From: Anarhynchus alexandrinus
Lineage: Eukaryota > Chordata > Aves > Charadriiformes > Charadriidae
DNA length: 64,000 nucleotides
Direction of reading: 5' to 3'
Assembly: GCA_008711295.1 (NCBI GenBank)
Contig: VUYV01000007.1
Location: forward strand, 8,880,908 to 8,944,907
Under the pieces are notes generated by a model. That model saw nothing but the letters and a program-made list of their open reading frames with translations, made no database searches and was not told the DNA's origin. Shown here one piece after another: positions 13,510-26,285 of the stretch; position 1 is the stretch's first letter; every line of letters begins with the position of its first letter. A program made the position numbers and the translations under genes.

Positions 13510-13588
13510 CCTTTTTTCTCGTCTCTCTCCCTCCCTTCCTTGCCCTCCCTCTCTCCCTCTCTCCCCCTCTCCCTCTCTCTTTCCCCCT
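13510..13588. repeat. Long pyrimidine (CT-rich) tract
   Basis: Nearly 80 bases consist of C and T with only a couple of interruptions, in CTCTCC and TCCC register. It is a low-complexity polypyrimidine stretch and, on the minus strand, a GA-rich tract. It ends about 25 bases before the candidate acceptor at 13,612-13,613, so it could serve as an extended polypyrimidine tract, but it may equally be an ordinary simple repeat. Confidence 0.7.
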
Positions 13589-13613
13589 TGTATATCTAAT
13601 TTAATTCTTCAAG

Positions 13614-13774
13614 GAAGGCAAGGCAGATATAACAAAGAAAGGAGGGTCTGTGTCGACGGGCCACTTCCTACCGCAGGACGAAGCCTTCCTCCATGGCAAA
13701 TGTCCTTTTCTATTCTCTGCCCTGGCAGACTTCTACAACCTCTGCAGCAGCATCCATGAAAAACGAACAGAAAG
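13614..13774 (+). other. Candidate exon (unrecognised, speculative)
   Basis: The segment is bounded on the left by a T-rich sequence ending in CAAG and on the right by AAAG followed by GTATTT, giving plausible AG/GT splice borders. One frame, starting at the first base, is open for all 161 bases (53 codons plus two bases). It has mixed codon use and contains CpGs absent from its flanks. The predicted peptide includes the run ADFYNLCSSIHEKRTER, which I do not recognise. A 161-base window stays open in a given frame by chance fairly often, so this alone is weak. It could be a coding exon, an exon of a long non-coding RNA, or nothing. Confidence 0.2.
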
Positions 13775-14489
13775 GTATTTTATAGCTCCAACTCTTTTAC
13801 AAATTCCTCCCAAATAAAGTGGTGTGAATACTAAATCACCCTGTCTGGGTGCAGGAAGCTGATGTGTTCTTTACCTTCAGAAATCCATCCCAGAGGTGCA
13901 AACGGAGCCCTTTCTCCAGATTTCCCTCAACTACTGTATTCAGTGGCCTCTTTACTAGTGGCTTCTGTATTCTCCTGAAATTCCTATGAGAATTAAATTC
14001 TCATTCTTGAATCTTTTTTACCCCCTATTTTCCAAAGCAGCATTTGCAAATATTTCTTTAGGTTGCTGGGTCCATAACATGGATGTCCCAGGGTGGTCCC
14101 CTTTGGCTGTCACTGCCTTGGCGCACTGACTCACCCGTGGGAGAAGGGGCACCAACGCGCCCTGGTACCCTGTACCGGCTTATAGGTATGGCATGGTGAT
14201 AAACGTGTAGGACCTGCATGCCCTCATGCTGCCATAAGACTTCCAGCTGTGAGAATGATAGTTTGCATAAAGATATTTTGGGCTTTTAATTGCTGATAAA
14301 CCTTTAGCTAGCAGATTTATTTTTATTTCTGAGGGAATAAATAATGCAGGTGTGCTTACTGCTGATGGGATCGTTGCTTTTCTCGGTCATCCACGGTACG
14401 TGCCCAAACCCCTGCTGCACAGAGCTACCCTGGGTTTGCAATGTGCTGGACTTACTTAAGAATAGTGTCCAGAAATGTCCCCACACACC

Positions 14490-14930
14490 CTGCTAGTGGG
14501 GCTCAACGTGGTTCATGGGCTCAGTGTCAGGTATGGCCGGTGCTGCGGGTGCCTCACTCGTCGGGGTCCCACTGCGGGCCCCAGCGCTGCTCCGCGGGGC
14601 CTTTACGGGTGCCTCAGGTGACACTGCCACATGAGGCCCCCAGAGCCATCGACGATATTTGAAAACTCAGCCCCATGACAGCACATCTCACAGGCAGCCT
14701 TCCCCGGCCGGCGGCGGTGTGGGCAATTCGTCCCCCGGTCCTCCTGTCGCTGGCTGGTCAGCAGCGCAGCCCCCTTGGGGGTGCGGTACCAGGTGGCAGC
14801 TGTGCCCCCGACAGCTGAAATATTTGTAAAACCCTGAGTGAGCAGAGTCTCCCGTTTGCACAGGACCGTGGGTGCAAGCCCCTGGTCGGCCGCCTCCCCC
14901 TTCCCACCCTGGCATTTGGCAGTGGGCTGT
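14490..14930. other. GC-rich, CpG-dense patch
   Basis: CpG dinucleotides recur throughout roughly 440 bases (for example around 14,540-14,600, 14,700-14,760 and 14,870-14,895), while sequence on either side is CpG-poor. The motif CGGGTGCCTCA occurs twice, near 14,547 and 14,607. No reading frame here resembles a known protein. This could be an orphan CpG island or enhancer, and its proximity to the structured stretch at 13,100-13,800 is notable. Confidence 0.45.
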
Positions 14931-17900
14931 CGGGGGAATGTCCATAATTTTGTTTGTCCTGTGCTCTCTTAGGCAGACCTTTTCCTTGCTGTTTGCAATC
15001 ACCCTAACACCTGCATATTGTGATTTAAAAGTTGACAAATCGTCTGTTTCCAATGCCTTTGCTTTTAGAAGAAAACTGAAACCACTATTAGACTTTTAAT
15101 AATTTAAGATAAAAATGCTGTTCCTTAAGAATGTTCTCTGGCTATATTTTTACAGTTGGGGGATAGAAAGGAACATTACAGGAAATTTAAAGGAGGCTTT
15201 TGGTATTAAATCTTCACCTCTTCCAGAAGATAACGCAATTCCGTAAATCTGTGCGAGACCTTTGTTTAACCCACCCCCCGCTATCGCAGGCGAGGTTTTA
15301 TAGGCGCCTGTCTCGCTGCCGCTCACAGGCTGTGTTTTACATAATACCCTTCAGCATCACTGATATTAACCTTGATGGCATTATTATTGCTATTTACAGT
15401 TCATATGCTGGTAATGGTAAACCTGAATGGGATTAATAAAATAAATTAAGTGATGGAAATATTAATGCTATTAACAATCAGTAACAATAGTTGACAGCGT
15501 AAGAAAAGGAATAACCTGCCATTAACCAAGCAGGGTAGAGTGTCTCTAGCATATGCATAAAGGTATCTGACACTTCATTTTGATAAACCCAGGATTAATT
15601 TTCTTTCAAGCAACAACTTTTTCAGGGCCTTCCTGCTCCTCTGTTTCAAAACTGAGCTCTTGGCACATTTCCCACTTCACCTTTCTGATGTCTGAGAGCA
15701 TGGTCCACTGCAGGACAGGATCCAGGCAGGAGCTTTGTGGCGAGGACAGACCTCATGGGCTCCATCCGATGCTGCTGAACTTTGCCTGGTTTTGGTCCCA
15801 CAGGGATCCTGGGCTTCATGAAGCTGCTGTAACACATTCCCTATGCCCCAAGTTTGCTTTTCAGCAAAAAAATGACACCCTGCTTCTGGGTGCGAATTTA
15901 CAGCTAGAGGACCGATTAGTGATGCACAACTGTTTCTTTCTGAATGTGCTGTTTACATTTTTAAAAAGTGAGATGCATCCAGCTGGAGGGCTAATGGACT
16001 CTGGTGCAGAAGCAGTAGCTATTGAATGTCATTTCAGGTTGATCTGATGCTGCATGGGTGGGCACTGCCGGGGACCTCTCCTCTCCGTCCCTGCCACTGC
16101 AACGCTGGCTTTTGCATGAGAGAAGGTGACTTTATCAGGGACTGCAAGAAAAGTGGTGGCTCTTGGGATTTTTTAGGTGGGGTCACTATGATTTTGCCAA
16201 AGCCTCTGAGAATAGAAATACAAGTCTGTCTTCCTTTTCATTCCTTATAGGAAGTTTGTCCTGAGGCCAGAGCCCAGGTTTATCAGATAGGACCACGTTT
16301 CAGCTGGTTTCTGGACTAATGCACCGAGTGCACTCGTACACCGCTGCTCATGGGTCAGACACTGAGGCTGCTGTGGGGCTTATTTAAGTACACTGGAAAA
16401 TTCCCTGCCTAATAAGGTGGGCAAAGGTTGGTAAGAAAAAAGTGTCGCTAATTTTTTTCCCCTTACAAATGCGTCTTGCCAATCCTTTACAGCTGGCTAA
16501 AAGCTAGGATTTCTTGCACTAAGAAAGAAAGTGAGACCATAAATAAACCAGTGCAGGACACCTGGAAAGAATAAAGTGCCCTTCTCAACCTTGCAGGGGA
16601 GGAGGAATCAGTGTCTGCCTGGCTGGTGCATGGAGGCGGTGTGGGAAAAGGAGCCCGGGCTCAGGGCTGGACCAGCGAGGAGATGCTCACAATTGTTTTC
16701 TTTCATAACAATTTGTCTGCTGAAACATAGCTTTTTAATGTTATTGATAATAGTATTTTGCTGAAGTCCAGAATGAAGAGCTCTTGCCACTATTCCAATA
16801 GTGCTGTCTTTAGTCAGAACAGAGGCTGAAATCTATTTGTCAATATAAACCCAAATTTCAACCCCCTCAAGTACTTCAGCAGCAAACAGATCAGCTCCAA
16901 GAGCCGCTTGGGGCAGGGGATTCCCATGAACCCTGCAGATAAACAGTGTTGTATGGTGTTGTGACAGTCTTGTTAGAATACAGATTGTTCAACTCTTTTC
17001 TTTCACATTTTGGGTTATCTCGTGTCCAGATTTCAAACGTGTGCAATTTTGGCTATGCTGAGAAAAAAACCTCTTTTAGTAACTTGTGTTCTCTTTGCTT
17101 TTTGGTGGGGAGGAAAAGTCTGAACCACCTGAAATACCCCTTAGATAACTCCCCTCAGTAGAAATTGGCTTCCCCTCGATTCTCAAAATCCTATTTTAGA
17201 AGTGACTGAAGAGGAATAGTGGACTTTGATCTAGGGACATGGAATATTGCCACAAAAGCCCGTTGTTTCATGAACAGACCTTATCTCTGATGCACTCCCT
17301 GACGCTCTCAGAACCTGATACTCTTTCCAGAGTGCATCTGACCTGCCCGTTCATTACCGACACAGAGAGCAGATAAATAAGTATACATGCTCTTCCTCAG
17401 ACTCTGGATAAATTTCGTGGCAAGCCCCAACCCGACGTCTAGAGGTGCCCCGTGCCAGCAATGCCCTTTGCCACATGCCTCCAGTCCTTTCCTGCGGTGA
17501 TAACCATGGGCTTACATGTGGGTTACCTTCATCTGCACGTTAGAGAATGAGCCCCTGGCATGTGCTACAGTAAATACATATTTCTCTCCAAGATGTATTT
17601 AATACTTCTGCACATTGTCTCCATCTTTGCCGCTCCACTGTTGACTACCAAGGTATTCCCTCTGATTTGTTTCCTTTCATCTGCTGCTGTCCAATTCCCT
17701 CTCCGATGCCAGAGCCTGGGTTTGGTGTCGCCACTCGGTGCCCTGATGGGATGGCAGGCTCCCAGGCACTGGCTTACAGAGGGGAATGGGAGAGGTCGCT
17801 CTTGTCCATCCAAAGTGAAGCCGCTGCAGGCAGGAAAGCAAATTCAGCAAATACGGAAACTGATAAATGATCATATTTTGCAATAATGTGCCTATATGTA

Positions 17901-18840
17901 GCTGGTGTATTTCAACACCGAAATGTTAGCGTGGGAGCACTCCTGGTGAGAGGTGATTCCTTTGGTCCTGGAATTACAGAGTAGTCCTGAGATACTAAGA
18001 AAATGCCTCTTTTTTAATTGATATTTTCCTTAATTATCCATTAGCCGTTACTTAGCTCCCATCAGCATTTGAACCAATATTATGGTTGATTTGAGGAAGA
18101 ATACTATTTTCTGTTTAGTTTGTTCTTGGTGAACTTAAAATGGCTGCACTCTGCTGTAAGATGGAGCCTCACTTCTATATAGATAGAAATGGAATTAGCA
18201 AACGTAAATTGTATTCAAAATAGCGGCTTCTGTTTTATCTCATTGCACTTTGCCTTCCTCCTGGTACTCCTCTCCTTTCCTCATAAGCTGTCCTAACCCC
18301 TTTCGAGAGCGTAGCAAATAGTCATTACAGTGGAGATTTTTTTATCCACTGGTTTAACTTGCATATTTCTGCTTCTCTTGCAGCGAGGCTGTAAGGCTGC
18401 TAGTTAAAGTTACAGCATGCTGTTGGTTTTGCTACACGCTTTTACTCGGAAGGCTTATAAAATTGCCTAGGAGAATTCACGCCAGGGTAAGGCCTGGCAT
18501 AAGATGTGTAAACTTGGGAATAATTTTTTTTAATGTTACAAAAAAACTTCAAAATACAATTTACTTTACTATTTTTAACTTTACATCATTCTGGCTGTGC
18601 ACATTTCTAAGCACCTTCAATTCCCATTTATTTTAGTGCTCACCATCTCCTAAGAGCAATTCAACATCTGAAAGGTTTGGATCCAAAACGGTTTTGTAAG
18701 AATAATGCCAGACACGTGGGGGAGGGGGTCAAACGATCAAAGAGAGGGAGTTTAATATTGTTGCCGGAGCCTGGTTTGAGGCTCATGTTTTCTAAGCATA
18801 GCTTTTTTTTTTTTTTCTTCCTTTTACACTGACTCAAAGT
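14931..18840. other. Unique non-coding sequence
   Basis: No gene or interspersed repeat was recognised. A 155-codon plus-strand frame (15,580-16,047) and frames near 17,560-17,890 show no domain and no splice context, so they are treated as chance. The sequence is otherwise ordinary AT-rich single-copy DNA. Confidence 0.55.
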
Positions 18841-18844
18841 CAGC

Positions 18845-18955
18845 CCTTTGGCAAGTCACTTAACCCCTAAATCTGTTTTTCCATCTGAAACCAATAACAC
18901 CGTGGTGATAAGGATTCTGTAAGTACTAATTATTCTTATTATTATTCATAATTTT
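18845..18955 (+). repeat. MIR-like SINE fragment
   Basis: The order of features follows the MIR core and 3' half. There is a segment like TTGGCAAGTCACTTAACC, then a pyrimidine-rich stretch with CATCTG, then an ATAA-rich part, a GGATT segment and a TTATTATTAT run. MIR is an old tRNA-derived SINE spread by L2-type LINEs before amniote lineages split, and old copies survive in birds. The copy is strongly diverged and boundaries are approximate. Confidence 0.6.
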
Positions 18956-21008
18956 ATTCCAAGTTGGGCTGGTGTTACGTGTAATTGTTTTTATTAGAGA
19001 ATAATACTGGAAACAACCATTTATAAACCTCAGTAAATCTGTAGAAACATTTACTCTCAAAGTTTCATGAAGCTTTTTATGATTTCCATACATATCGTGG
19101 TTACCATTTCTAATTAAGCTACCATACGTGCTGCATATATTATGTAATTATACTAGACACAGAAGGAGCAACTTAGGAATTACAAGACAAGGACATATAC
19201 ACAACAAAAACTTAATTAAAAATGTGAAAGCCATAAGAGGGAGAGAGAACAACAAATTTCAGGAAATTAATAGTCTAGATTAAAAATTATTCAGTACCTT
19301 AACTCTAATGGGATACCATTTTAATATTCAGCTTTCCATGTCAATATTGGATGTTTAAATCCTGAAATGTGAATTTCCATGCTTTTGTGACTTTGACTCA
19401 CAATCTTAACGTCCTTTTAATGTACTTTTTGTTGTGTAAATCTGTGTAAGTACCATCAGTCATCAAACTTGACATCTGACGGCGTGATGTAGACCCAGCC
19501 TGCATGTATTAGGGCTTTTTGTGTTTGTGCAGTGGAACCTACTTACACAAATTCCATTGAAGGCATAAACCTGTTAAAGGAATACATTTTCTTTACACTG
19601 AAACAATAGACCTGCATCAAAGGAACATCCAGGGAAAGAATAAGTCATTTCAAAAGATAAATTTCTTTTCTGCAAAATGGCAAAATGTACTAAGGGTCTG
19701 ACCCACTGAAGAAACGAATCTGTTGACTTATCAGGGCAGTGTGCAAACCAAATTAGAATATAGATGATCATTTAAAAATTATCAAACAAGAATCCAGCCA
19801 ACACCTTGTGCTTTTAATGTACTGCTATGGTTTGAGGTGATTTAAAAAATTTAAGGAAAATGTGAATGAGAACATTCCTAGCATCCTTAATGCGATTCTA
19901 TTATTCCTACCCCCTGAACTTCAGCGCATGGCTAAACCTTAACTTACATACTCAATTATAACAAGCAAGCAGCCACAAATTATTTTTTAAAATGCATTAA
20001 AATTAAAAAAATGTATTGCCTATGTCTAAAAATAAAGGTTAATGGGAAAAGAATAGAGAAAGGGTTTGAGGAAAGCGGGGCCAGCTCAGCCAGCTGTGGG
20101 CAGATGTTTCCACCTAACCCGGGGTTTGGCTGCCCAGGGACGGTGGTTTGCTGAGCAGATGGCAATCTGTCTGTTTTTTCTCAATGAGGACTTAGCGCCA
20201 GATGTGGCACGGGCTGGGGGTCTTCAGATGAGCCTTTCAGGTTGGGTGGTGATCCCGGTGCCACCATCAGGGTAGAAGCATCTTCCAGCCACTCAACTGA
20301 GAGAATGGGGCTGGGAGATGGGGCTGGACCTCTGTCCCACAACAGCCACCTGCAGCCTTTCGCTCCGCCTAGCCACGGGGAAAGAGGAGTGAGGGAAAGA
20401 GATTCAGGAGCAGGATTTTTCTTCTGGCATGTCAGGTATCTTTTTGCATTTTTTTTATTTTAAAGGTGAGAAAGGTGATGTCCACACTGGCTGTGGGTTG
20501 GTCTCTGGAAAGTCCAAGGGAAAAGCTTTATACTTTTTTTTTTTTTTTCTCAGCATATCCGCCAAAATCTTCTTTCAGATTTTGTATATGGGGCAGAGGT
20601 GAATGGCACAATGCACATGGAAAAAGGGAGAGCCGATACACACAACCTGGCAACTCTCTCCAGTCCTCCTGGAAGAAGAGAGGCGTCCCGGTGGGTTGCT
20701 GGATTGCGCTTTCTCTCACAGTGCTTGTAAGGATTGCCTGGTTAACATCTATGCAGGGAAGCCCCAGATGAAGATGGACGTGCTGAGTCCATCTCTGTGA
20801 GCACCAGGCAATACATCACATCACTAGACTTCTCCAAGGCTGGGTGTCTGGATGTCCACAGCCTTGTTGGAGGCACACCAGAAGTCCTGCATTTCCCTGT
20901 ACAAGAAAAGCCTCTTTAGAAATGTGGGTAGGAGTGCAGCTATGACAGACAGCGCCAAGCGTGGGATTTGCCCCAAGAAGCAAAGAGCCTTGTTGGTGCT
21001 CTGCACTA
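18956..21008. other. Unique non-coding sequence
   Basis: No gene was recognised. The left half (about 18,960-20,050) is very AT-rich and the right half has moderate GC. An interrupted poly-T run lies near 20,535-20,550. Overlapping frames near 20,460-20,800 on both strands lack domains. Confidence 0.55.
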
Positions 21009-21011
21009 ATG

Positions 21012-21090
21012 CATAAGTGGTTTGCCCACGGCTACAGCACACACCAGGAGCTGCACCGCCGTCCCGCTAGCCAATCCATTACCCCCTATA
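21012..21090 (-). repeat. Possible MIR/tRNA-SINE-like fragment
   Basis: The plus strand reads TAAGTGGTTTGCCCACGG, then CACACC, a GGAGCTG-like block and finally a CTAGCCAATCCATTACC segment. This is the order seen in reversed MIR-type elements (the 'aagtgacttgcccaaggtcaca ... gctgg ... ctaaccac' pattern). Divergence is high and only about 80 bases are alignable by eye, so the call is tentative. Confidence 0.35.
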
Positions 21091-21859
21091 GCACTTTAAA
21101 GGCATTCATATTCTTGTATGAATTTAAAGTATATTATTTACCTACCTGACATACTTGAGCTCTAAGTATACTTTTATGGGTATCTGCTCTGTATTTGGCA
21201 CTCCTAGCTGGAGTTTTGGCCAAATTCCGCCCGTAAGTAGATTCATTGCTGTCATTTGGATTTGTAGTGGCAGAATTTGCCCATTATTGTGTTATTTTAA
21301 TTCCCTCAAGAATCTAATGAAAATTAAGTGAAAAAATAAGGCTTTCTATAGTCTATTTTCAGAATGATGGATTGATAGAAGGACAGGCGACTTATACTTG
21401 TAGGCTGAAGATTTTATGCATATATACATAACAGATATGGAGACAGAATTTTTCCCTTATGGCAATGGAATGGTTTTGATAGTCTTCATTAAAATAGATT
21501 TGAAAATACCATTTGTTTTATGTTTAAACCTTAAATTAAATTTTTCAATAATAAAGTATGCTTATTATAACCCAATTCTATCAATCACTGAAATGAACAG
21601 CACATTGGTGGGTTCAAGCAAGTAAATAAATGTGTTATTTTATTGCATGTCAGGAAGGTTTATTGGGTAGAATTCTTCCCTCTGAACTGGTGGGTTAGAG
21701 GTTTAAGTATCATATCAAGGATTTGTACTAATGCAGAGTGCTGATCCAGCCTCTCAGTGCCTCAGACAGAGGGTGGCAGTTCAGACAAGACGTAAAAGCA
21801 CGTTGTTCTCTGTCCAAGCCAGAGGTAGTGGACCTGTGGTCACTTTGAAAAGGTACCGC

Positions 21860-22552
21860 TCAGTACCTCAGTAAAGGGTACCTCTTTGTAGGTGAGGTAT
21901 TTTGAGATATATGTGATGTGTGGTATTCTGCAAGGATGTTTCTTGAATTGTTGCTAAAGATCTTCCTGCTGCTGCATTTGTCTAGGATCATTGTGATAGT
22001 TAAACTGATTATTTTAATAAGTGCTTTGAGAGACCTTGAATAAGAAAATAGTTTTAGATAAAATTCAAAGAGGCTACATTCTCTGCTAGAAATAGGAATG
22101 GCAATGGAGAACACAATCAAATAATTGCCTACAGAAGGTGTATCACTCTGCTGTAGGACAGGCATCCTTTTGACTGAACAGATACAGCTGAGTGAACCTT
22201 CAAGGTTTCTGAGATGCATGTAAAAACTTCTAGACGTGTTTGAGTTGGGCTGTAAACCTCCATGTCCTGGGTGCTCTTCTGTCTCCGCTAGGATCAAAGC
22301 AATTCTAGAATTCCTAGGAAGGAGGCGCAGCCACTCTTCTGCTCTTGTCTTTCTGTGGTTGATCATCCGTACCAGACACACACATCCCATTTTCCTTTGC
22401 ATTTCAGATATGTATGGAGCGCAGAAAATGCCCAGAGATGGCTGCTGCTGCTGCTGGGTGCAGACATGGGATGGGAAATGTCCCTCCGTTGCATCCTGCA
22501 CTCTGACACTTGCTCTGCATGCGTGTAGTTTTGCTGTCCTTACCCAGCCCAA
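21860..22552 (-). other. Longest open frame (230 codons), no recognised domain
   Basis: A minus-strand frame stays open for 230 codons, which is unusually long for AT-rich non-coding DNA. Its leftmost start is TTG; the first ATG is at codon 51 (plus position about 22,402), leaving about 180 codons. The sequence includes a five-Q run created by the CTG repeat on the plus strand. I see no signal peptide, zinc finger, transposase or reverse-transcriptase motif. A plus-strand frame of about 150 codons overlaps it at 22,236-22,694. Most likely this is chance or a decayed sequence; a lineage-specific gene cannot be excluded from sequence alone. Confidence 0.15.
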
Positions 22553-25206
22553 CCCATGCTGGCTGTCCTGGTGGCGCAGGACAGACGGACCCTCGCGTAG
22601 AGCAGCTCTGTGCCATGGCAGGCGTTATGCTGTGCTTGCTGGCTTAACAGGCAGATGTTGCAGGTCACGGAGCATAACTCTCATTAACTCGTAGCTGAAA
22701 GCCTGTGCTCTTGTATTCTGTAATACCATGGCCTGTGAAAGGAGACCCAAATAAATCATATTACAGTAGCCTGGAGAAGAGGTCACAAATCTTTTTGAAG
22801 AAGAAAAAAGCCACTTCTGGCCACCGCTGAAACATGAACTTCCACATGTATCCTGTTATAAAAAATGAATTCCATGTTTGGAAACTTATCGACATGTTTG
22901 GGCATAGCTCATAGACAGGGAGAGCTACTAACACTCCAATGACACCTTCCAGATGTTCTCCCCTCAACAATTACCCGTCTTCTCCAGGCTGGCTCATTGC
23001 TCCACAGACATCTTTGGGCAGGCGGGACGACAGCTGCTGAAGGCCACTGACAGGTTTGGCAGAGGTGGGAATATTCTGGCAGGTTGAATAAATTCTGAGT
23101 ATTTTGTGTTATCCATAATTAACATGGCTAGAATAAAAGAGTAGGGACAGAGTTCAGAGCTTGTTTCTTGTTCAAACACGGAGAGGACATCGTCCCTCCA
23201 CCCACTCCTGGGGAAGCAGAACATCCTGCCCAGGTTTCTGTTCTTCCAGCCCTTGCTGATCACCATGTGGAGTGTGGACCGACATGCACATGTGTACACC
23301 GAGGTATGAACAACTGTTAAGAGGTGGTGATGTAGCAGATCGTCAACTGCCGTGAGTATCACGGAGGAAAAAAAGTCTATGACAGATTGAAGTGTGTTAC
23401 CAAATTAATGGAAAGCATGAGAAGGTGAGAAGCGCTCCCCGTAAGTTATTTCAGCAATGCAAGTCGGTCCCAGTGTGCAGCGGTTAATTCAAAATCCCCA
23501 CAGTCTTGGAAGGCTGCAAGGCTCCAGCCTGTAGCTTCCAGCCCCCTGCTCTCATCGACGTCTGGGAGTCTGTCCCATCTGCCAGCCCACCCAACTGTCA
23601 TTTTAATGGGGCACCAGTCAGTGCAGCGCTCAGGTACAAGCAGAAAGATAAATAAATATTTTCCCCAGAAAGACAAAGTAGAAGAAAAATGTATTTCACC
23701 AAATGAGAGGTGAAATCTCTTTGTAGAGATGTTTTGGAGATGAAATGCAAAAAGCAGAGCTTGCACGGGTCTTTTGTTTTACAGACTTTACTAAAGCACA
23801 GTGAGCAGCTACAGCAAAGCCCACAGAAGTGATTATCTTGACTATGTGAAAAGGGGGTTATCAATTCAAACAAGAAATAAGATAACGTCTGATCTGAGCT
23901 GGCAGTTCCTGGCCCTCTCCCTACTTTTTTATTCCTTGGGAAGTAAAAGATCTGAGAAGAACAGAACTTAGTTTTTAAGGGAAAAAAAAAAAAAAGAAGA
24001 CAAAATTTAAATTGACTGAAAACCTTCAGAATATGAGTAAGACCAACATTCCTCAAACATGAAAATTTTGGGGTGCAAATATGACACTCTTTAGATTACT
24101 GTTAATTGTGTTTTTCTGTTTGTGACTTGAGGCTTATGATGTCATTTCATGTTTATCTGTGAATGAACCTGGGTATAACATAATGTGAACATGACAAAGT
24201 GTGATGGAATGCCAAAAGCTAAAGAGAAACATATGACTTCTGGGCTGAATACCTGCTTTACTCCAGTATCTAATAAGAAAAAAGCTGGGATGTGGAAACG
24301 GGGTGAACAGTAAGAAGAGAAAAAAATTTGGCACGTCTTTTGTAGAAATTCAATCCTCCCCCTCCCTACTATGCCCAGAAACCATCTGCAAACTTTTCAA
24401 TCATTTTTTAGGATACAGTGAATTTTATCATAATTTTGTCAACCAAAACCATATGTGCTTTTTCTATTGACAACATAGAATAACAAAATCATATTTGTTC
24501 AGACCACAAGGCAGGTAATAAATAACTGTGGACACACTGCTACAACTTAAGGCTTTTTGAAAAAAAAGTACTGAATATTACCAAAAAATTTAATTTGGGA
24601 GGTAAAGTAAACTTCTGAAGAGAAAACCATCTGAGAGAAAGCTTGTGGCTCAATAACTTTCCCCTTCCTGTTAGACCAATTCTAGCTCGGTGTCCTGAGG
24701 CCATAATAAAATGAGATCTTCCACCGACTGCCCTTGTCCGCGCGTGGTGTAGATGTACATGCAAACTGCAGGTAACGGTTACCGCATGTTCCTGCTGTGC
24801 GCAGATTCTCCAGGGTTATTGCACTCGGCCATCTGAGCTCACGCAGGCCATTGCTCTGAGAAGTTTGGATCCCTGAGGTGAAAAGATTAAATGTGAATTG
24901 AAGTAATTTAGGACATGCTTCCTCCTAATACACCAGCCATGAAATATCTTTCCTTAGTGGTATTAGACAAGCTAATCTTTCAGGTGTGACCAAATATTGC
25001 CAGAATCATGCAGAATTCTTTACTCGAGCATCAGAATAGTCCTGCTCTAGATAGGCTTTGGTGACAAGCAACATTTGCTCATTCTTTGGGTCTAAAAATG
25101 CAAACAGTTGGAACACAAGTAGCTGCCCAAGGCACTTTAGAGAAGTCAGCCCTTTTATTTTTTTTTTTTTTTTGCATAAGTTAAGTTGACATGAAACTCC
25201 TTCCTC

Positions 25207-25221
25207 TGTGTGTGTGTGTGT
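25207..25221. repeat. (TG)7 microsatellite
   Basis: Seven uninterrupted TG units end in a single T. It is a short dinucleotide repeat, possibly polymorphic, with no sign of function. Confidence 0.85.
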
Positions 25222-26159
25222 CTGCACAGAGAAAGCTGTTGCAAATGGCAGTGGGATCAGCTTATAATCACCAAAATTCAAACGGGTAATATGGCACAGA
25301 TATGTTAACGATAGTAGCTAAGCACTGGAAGAAGTTACCAAAGAAACTGGTGAACTCTTTGTCTCAGCCTATCTATAACTTGGACAGGCGACTTTCCTGG
25401 TCACTGCTTTAACAAGCCTTTGAGCTTAAAGGATGAAAATTATTATAGTGCGGTTACACTGAAGTTTGGGTCAAGCGATTTTTTAAAAAAATCTTTGAAT
25501 CCATGTGTAGACAAACATATGGTTTTAATATGATTATATATATTACATTAATAAACATGCAATTGTCATTGTGTTAGCAGTGATAAACAGCCTTCGTTTT
25601 TTTATAGTAATGCCTCATTAAGAGTGACTTCGGGACTTGGTTGGATCTCCGCCACTTGACTTTGCATTACTCTTTACCTTTGCGTTAAAGTGGATGCAGA
25701 AAAGCTTGTGCTCCGCTGCAAAATGCTCTGAGATCTGACGATGAAAAGCTACAGTTAAAGTTCCCCTATTAGAAATGTTATTGCGTTCTCCTTGCTGTAT
25801 TCATTTTAATACAGTACTTCCTCACTTGTTGTCATTAGCTGCGGCATTGGATTCTGCCATATTGTTTTCATTGGTTTTCTATATAACAATGAGATAAACA
25901 GGAAGACATAATCCTTGGTCTGAAGAATTTACTATTAAAACTTTCCTTATTTATTATAATAATGCCCCAAGACTTCAGCTGAGATGTGGCCTTGGGGTGT
26001 CGTGTGCTACGTAATCAACCAGGAAGACAGAAAGTTCGCCTCAAAACCTTCCCGGTCTAAACAGCACAAAGGAAAAGGAGGAAAGTCACATAATTTTTCA
26101 GCAATGGTAATGATAAAATAATTAATAGACTTTGCAGGTCTTTAAAGCCTTCCTGCTAA

Positions 26160-26285
26160 GTTCTTGATGATCTTAACAAATAATCAATTAAAGCCTTCTG
26201 AGATTAGCGAGCATTATTATCCCTGTTTATGGATTAGGTGACTGAGGTACAAAGGGATTAAATTCTCAGCCCTGTACCTTCCGCC
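26160..26285 (-). repeat. MIR-like SINE fragment, reversed
   Basis: The plus strand contains GCATTATTATCCCTGTTTATGG followed by TAGGTGACTGAGGTACAAAGGGATTAA in pieces. This is the reverse complement order of the MIR 3' core (the 'attattatccc...ttttacagatg...gaaactgaggca...agag...ttaa' pattern). The left edge may extend to the AATCAATTAAAG segment. The copy is old and diverged. Confidence 0.5.

Larger units (their letters stand above)
21091..26155. other. Unique non-coding sequence with the window's longest open frame
   Basis: No gene is supported. The minus strand is open from 22,552 to 21,860 (described separately). A (GCT)5 run lies at 22,441-22,455 and an A-run near 23,980-23,994. A (TG)7 microsatellite lies at 25,207-25,221 and a T-run near 25,160. 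Nothing else stands out. Confidence 0.5.

Noticed and set aside
22960..23060. CR1-like phrase CTTCTCCAGGCTGG
   Set aside because: The phrase occurs in reversed CR1, but the surrounding sequence does not continue the CR1 pattern on either side.
23598..24056. 152-codon minus-strand open frame with hydrophobic runs
   Set aside because: The hydrophobic residues come from A-rich plus-strand tracts read as TTT codons. There is no signal-peptide or membrane-protein pattern I would trust.
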